Shown here one piece after another: positions 59,173 through 64,000 of a stretch of DNA of 64,000 bases. The stretch is taken from contig CM066314.1 in NCBI GenBank assembly GCA_033807775.1, forward strand, positions 148,913,429 to 148,977,428, given 5' to 3'. Position numbers and translations under genes: made by a program. The notes under the pieces are model-generated. The model ran no database searches and had not been told where the DNA came from. It saw only the letters and a list, made by a program, of their open reading frames with translations. The first letter of the stretch is position 1, and every line of letters starts with the position of its first letter. Origin of the DNA: Saussurea involucrata (Eukaryota > Streptophyta > Magnoliopsida > Asterales > Asteraceae).

Positions 59173-59333
59173 GCCACAACAGCCGCCATGGCACACTGTG
59201 GCTTAAGGCTTGTATCTCACGCCACGTTATGCCTGAGGCACACCACGGCATAATGCGCAGTTTTTTATAACACATTATTTGATTTTACTTATATTTTTAA
59301 TGTCTTATTTGTTTGTTTTTTATAGATAACTTA

Positions 59334-60093
59334 GGTGTTGTTCGGTTCATTTTCTATTAAGACCTGAGTGGATATGGTTGTCTGAATGTTAACAGATAAA
59401 TTGTTGTTCGGTTATTGTGCTGAATAAACGGTCTGAATGTTGTAAATGACCATTTTACCCCTTAGTTTATATTTTTGTTAATAAAAAAACTTTTACAATT
59501 GAATCACTAGCAATAGCATTAATATATCGATCTGGTTGCTCTTCTTTTCCTCGTTGACTTAAGAATTCATAAAGAGTAGAAACAAGATAAAGAGCAGAAG
59601 GAGAAGATCGATTTCAGGGATCGATTTGAGATCGATTTCAGAGATGAAGAGCACAAGGAAAAAGATCGATTTGTTCATCATCCTGTACTGAACGCCACAA
59701 ACCCTTTCCCCCCATCTTCATCTGAGGACAAATCAACCCATTTCCAATCTTCCATGTTTACCCTAGATTTTCAGTTGGGTAGTGAGGGAAAGGAAGAAGA
59801 AGATATGGGAAGCTTGTTTTTTCAAATGACCAGATCTAGGAAGCTTGTTAAGAAGAAGATGAACAAGCATAACCAATAAAAATGTATTCTTCACTGCTCG
59901 TAAACAAAGGAAGCTTGTTTTTTTAGAAGGGTAGTGTGGGAAAAGGGAGAGTTGAGTCTATAGGACTCTATTTTGTGCGCTGAGCGAATAAGTCATCTTT
60001 TTCCAGATTAAGCCATAACCGAACACTCCACTATGGCTGAGCAAATAAGCTATATGGGCTATACAACCCATTAAGCCACAACCGAACAGCCCC
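59334..60093. mobile_element. Tourist-like MITE nested in hAT MITE
   Basis: The ends GGTGTTGTTCGGTT and AACCGAACAGCCCC are inverted and flanked by TTA on both sides (59331-59333, 60094-60096). It is 760 bp with no coding sequence. Confidence 0.8.
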
Positions 60094-60295
60094 TTAATTT
60101 AAATAGCTTAGTATCATAAATTTATGAAGTCATGGTAGAGAACATATGTTTATGTATATAATTTTATATATATGATAAACAAATTTGCCACCATATGCCA
60201 CGCCTTGAAAAATGTCGTGGCCTCGCCAGGGCTTCCAAGGCTTGACCTCCACGCCACACCATGCCTCACAAAATATAGAACCTTGGTCACATGTC

Positions 60296-61360
60296 AATCG
60301 AGTTTTGTAGGATTTTGATTTGGTTCAACTATATAGTAGTGTAGTACCGGCTCAATAACGTGTAGGTACTGGCTCGATCATAAACCAGATCATAAAACCG
60401 CTCGAACTTTGGGCTTGTTATGAAATAATCTTGTGCTTAATTCATTAACCAAATGACATAATCTTGTGCTTAATTCATTAACCAAATGACATAATCTTAC
60501 TCAAGATATTAAAAACACGGCTTGGACCCTAAAAAGCCGGGAACCAATTTTTTACTATAATTAAAATCAAGGGGTCATTTACTAAATGTTAACAGATAAA
60601 CGCTTACAAGCAAGAATTCACCACCTCACTTACCTTATCGGGTAACATTCCTAGAGATCAAAACGGATCGCTGGTAAACATCTTTCACCTACAAATTTCT
60701 TCCTCACTTACCAGGTAAGATTCTCTATCTTTATTATCATGCTCGCCCGATAAGCCTTCAATAAACGGCTCCAGAGTATACCAGTTTTTATTTAATTGTA
60801 TTGGTTTTACGATCCCGAATCAAGTTGGTTTGAATTGAGTTGCAATCTTTAGAAAAATACTTGTAACTTTCAAATTTGTTATTTTCAATATGATATATAT
60901 AACCTGCAAAAATATTTTGGGTTTTCAAGAACAGCATTAAAAGGGCAATGAAAATGTTCATTGATAAATATGCTTCTGTGACAAGCAGCAGAAGGCAAGT
61001 ACAACTAAAATATGATCTCTACATAAAAATAAATAGGATTGCAAAATGATTAAAAGTTCAGAAATTGATCCAAAATATGAAATACCTCTCAACATCCGAC
61101 CGATCGAGAGAAGTTCCCCAACTGTATCTCCCTATAGACCGTTTCCCCTATCGAAGAAGAAAAAAATGCCTACATAACACAAGAAACGAACCAAGTGATC
61201 AGCACAAAAGTTAAAACGTAAATATTTTGAGAAACAGAGAACCAACTATTTCATGAATTATTCATAATGAATAACCCCAAATATCACTCACGAATAGTTT
61301 GGTTCCCAGGTTCTCATTTAGTTTGGTAAACTCTTTCTCACCCTATTCGGTGAATCATCC
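60296..61360. other. Intergenic, with small repeats and 3' region of the VIN3-like gene
   Basis: A 33-bp unit containing TCTTGTGCTTAATTCATTAA is duplicated in tandem at about 60426-60493. A decayed relative of the intronic Tourist family lies at 60571-60772 (GGGGTCATTTACT to ATAAACGGCTCC). The last roughly 300 bases before 61361 are probably the 3' untranslated region of the gene to the right, although I cannot place its end. Confidence 0.5.
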
Positions 61361-63892
61361 CTAATGCCACAGCTTACTGCAGAATCCGTTTCTGGGTCGT
61401 TTAATATTTATGATATCGGCAAACGAGTGAACCAGCTGTCCAGCCAAGCTACATGGATCGTCGATCAGTGTCTGAATGAAGGTGTTGACCACTCGCCGTT
61501 CCTGCTCCGTTGACCTCAAACTGAACCACGTTAGCAGCTTCAATCTAAACTCTTGTTTAATATACCCTTGGCACTCGAGCCACCTGATAATCTTCACACA
61601 ATATTCAAAGTTTTCATCCAAGCTACCAGCTCCGCCTTTGCGGGTCCCAAACGGCGATCCATTTATCAGAGTGCTATCACAGTCGTGTGTCTCTTCCATC
61701 GTGTTAGCCGCCCTTTTCCGCGATACTTCAATCTGTGAATCAACGGCTGTGATTTCCCCGTTTGACCGATGATGAGCCCAGTTTTCAGATTCACCACTAC
61801 CGTTATCTGGCTCAGCATTTCGGCCAACTGAATGATCTTCATCCCTAAAGGAATCAACCGGAAGGGCTATCGCTTCGTTAAGATCAGGGACAGTTGCAAC
61901 ATTTAAGTCAAGTCCATGTGAAGTGGATGGCAATTCATCTGTTTTTGGAGTTTCGGGTTTGATTATTTTACCAAGTCCAGTTAAAGCTGCACCTGAAATA
62001 CCATCTAAGTATCCTCGTTCTTGGGCCCACGCTAACCGTAGAATCTTTCCAAGTTCTCGCACTTTAAACCCAGAATCGGATTCAACGTCTTTTGCACCCG
62101 AGGTTCCTTCGTTTTGAGAAAGCGAAACAGCAGTTGGGTTCTTGTGAATTATCTCCACACTTCCGGTGAAACATTTAGCCTCTGAGTGTCCTAAATCACC
62201 GACTTCCGTGTATGATACGACTCTAAATAAGTATTCGGTGCACGGCTGCAGATTGGAGATCAGAATTCTTCTTTGGGATCGTGGGAATGTTGCAACTGGA
62301 TCTTTTGTGTGTGTTGTCTCCGTTGTTTTGGAGTACCATAACTTAAATCCGATAATATCGGTGGATAATGCTGTAGATAGTTCTATTAATACAAGCACCA
62401 CTGAAGAAGCTGTTACTTCTTCAAATATGAATTTGCATGCTGCAGGTAGCGAACCTTCTGCAAAGAAACAAATAGGGAAAGTGTATCAAGAATTTGAAGT
62501 GAATCTAGGGCTGTTTGCTTACCTCTTAATAGTTCCATTAAGAGGCAACCTCTGAATCGCTAAGAGGTGAATCTTGTTTGGCAACAAAAATCTGCCTCTT
62601 AATGGTTCTAAAACCCTCTGAATGATTTTGTATCTTGGGCCTCCCTTAACCACTCATCACCCTAATTTCATTCTAAACAATTACCAAAAAACCATATTTC
62701 ATGTTGCAATATATCATAAGAGCCTCTTAATCATTCTGATCACTTAATCATTCTGCACCAAACCATTCAGCAACTGCCAAACAGCAACACAAGAACAAAA
62801 AAACGGTTGAGGAACCTTTGGTTTTCAGGCTTGAACTAGAAACAGCAGCAGAGAACTCGTCTGCTTTTTCGATCACAGCAGAGCATAGTGCTTGAACTTC
62901 ACCAGCAACAGCAAGTCTGCTTACGATTCCCCTGGCCATTTTGGCCGAGACTCCACTCAGTGGGCCCACCTCAGTTTCCAATTTAGTCTTTGCCTCTCTA
63001 ACAAATTCATGGAGTTCTTGAAACCTTGATGTGCCATCCAAAAGTCTAAAACTCAAATAGATCCTGTAGCAGAGGCTATCAACACGCCGTGCATCCTTAG
63101 CAATAGTCAATTGCTTCTTCCAGTACCTACAGGAAATCGGTGCCCAATTAATAAATATAAGTATTTCGAGAACTATAAGCAAAGAGCACTCTGTGTCATA
63201 ATGGAAAATTTAATATTATTAATTATATGTAAGAGGAGGAAAAAAAACTCACCCAAGTATCCCTGAAACTTTACCACAAGATGCGCAACAGTAACTCCCA
63301 TCTAGCTGCATCAATTGCCCGAGATTAACGACCCCTACTTTCCGATGCTGAAGGGCACACTCAATGTGGCAAGATAAGCCACATGACTCCCCATTAGAAG
63401 AATCCGACGTGCATTCTAACCAAAGACTCGGATCCTTGTTATCATCGAACAAGTGGCAAATGCAGCAAGAGCATCTCTTGCAGAAGGTGTCAGCTACCGA
63501 TAAAACAGCTCTACAGGCGGAATTCTTGCAGATCCACGTATCTGAAAACTTGGAATCCATATACGAATCGGAAACAGGAGGAATACGCACAGGATTTTCC
63601 CCTTTCCTGTTCTGTTTCCGGGAAGGCTGGCACTTGGGACTTACGGATGCCTTTTTGAGATCCTGATTCTTTAACAGCTTCTTATTCATCTTAATGGACG
63701 CTTCCGCCATTTTATGTTTTGATGAAGCTGATTGCTTTTTTCCCTTATCGCAGCTAGTATGGAAGAGATACTTCCGTGGACCCAACTTCACAAACTCTTG
63801 AAGTGGCTCTGCAGTTCTAGAAGCATCATCTGAGTGACCATTTTTCTCGGGAGTGCTCTGAACACTGGAAGAAAGACTTTGAACACAAGAGC
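61361..63892 (-). CDS. VIN3-like protein (PHD, FN3, VEL), 5' partial
   Basis: Three exons are visible (minus): 63253-63892, 62816-63126 and 61361-62457, with GT-AG introns and matching phases. The first visible exon begins at an acceptor (phase 2), so the start lies beyond the window. In order: a basic Ser/Lys-rich linker, an atypical Cys-rich PHD finger (about 63536-63260), a linking helical region in exon 2, a fibronectin type III domain (about 62457-62170), a variable linker, and the VEL domain at 61361-61615, ending FCSKLWH. The family (VIN3, VRN5/VIL1, VEL1/VIL2) works with Polycomb repressive complex 2 in gene silencing, best known at FLC during vernalization. The VEL domain mediates self-association. 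I cannot decide between VRN5- and VEL1-type. The linker holds LDLN and PDLNE motifs (61867-61914). Confidence 0.93.
62518..62786. mobile_element. Probable MITE in VIN3-like intron
   Basis: The ends GGGCTGTTTGC and GCCAAACAGC are inverted, and the interior repeats CCTCTTAA/TTAAGAGG words in both orientations. It fills most of the 62458-62815 intron and stops about 30 bases from the exon donor at 62815. The target-site duplication is not clear. Confidence 0.55.
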
Positions 63893-64000
63893 CTGGATAT
63901 AAATAAAAAAGGTATTCAACAGAGGATAAAGGTGAGAGAAGCCAAATTAATTTTGGTCATATAAAGGTGCATTCGAATTAATAAAAGATGGCTAAAAATA

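Larger units (their letters stand above)
57210..60295. mobile_element. Outermost hAT MITE (interrupted)
   Basis: The ends CAATGTTC and GAACCTTG are inverted and flanked by a perfect 8-bp duplication GTCACATG (57202-57209 and 60296-60303), the hAT signature. Without nested inserts the element is about 380 bp, with GCCATGGC- and GGCGTGGC-type subterminal words. It holds the hAT element at 57237-59172 and a Tourist MITE at 59334-60093. Confidence 0.8.

Overview
The window is AT-rich nuclear DNA of a flowering plant, most likely a eudicot. The evidence is two intron-rich plant genes with GT-AG introns, Ty3/gypsy elements primed by initiator-Met tRNA, Helitron ends, hAT, Mutator-like and Tourist-type small DNA elements, and a nuclear copy of mitochondrial matR. 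I cannot name the species. No bacterial operon, CRISPR array or rRNA gene is visible, and I recognised no tRNA gene by eye.

Layout. 1-3174: a plus-strand gypsy LTR broken by a minus-strand LTR fragment of a second gypsy family, which itself holds a Tourist MITE. 3175-6929: AT-rich degenerate repeats around a Mutator-like element packed with TTCATATATGAA palindromes. 6930-11514: an LTR element that has kept gag but lost nearly all of pol. 11515-12460: a Helitron 3' end. 12576-25985: a gypsy derivative with no long ORF, tandemly duplicated as internal-LTR-internal-LTR. 25986-33057: a minus-strand gypsy element with complete but broken gag-pol and one truncated LTR. 33179-34695: a candidate non-autonomous Helitron. 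34847-37379: MITEs and a matR fragment.

37538-43431 (minus): a complete ten-exon gene for a mitochondrial 3-hydroxyisobutyryl-CoA hydrolase-like protein of 418 residues, with MITEs in several introns and a Mutator-like MITE just upstream. 44360-56005: a three-level nest, each level with its own target-site duplication: gypsy solo LTR, then a Copia-like solo LTR, then a gypsy element with two LTRs and a non-coding interior. 57210-60295: another nest, hAT within hAT within hAT plus a Tourist MITE. 61361-63892 (minus): the 3' three coding exons of a VIN3-like PHD/FN3/VEL protein; its 5' end lies beyond the window.

The genes do not form a pathway: one acts in branched-chain amino-acid breakdown and the other in Polycomb silencing. 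The most interesting material is in the transposons. A stem-loop is shared by the LTRs of several gypsy families. An 8-base self-complementary CTGGCCAG sits at the same place in three leaders, with flanking arms that change but still pair. Hairpin-forming minisatellites recur in several LTRs. The insertion order can be reconstructed almost completely from target-site duplications.
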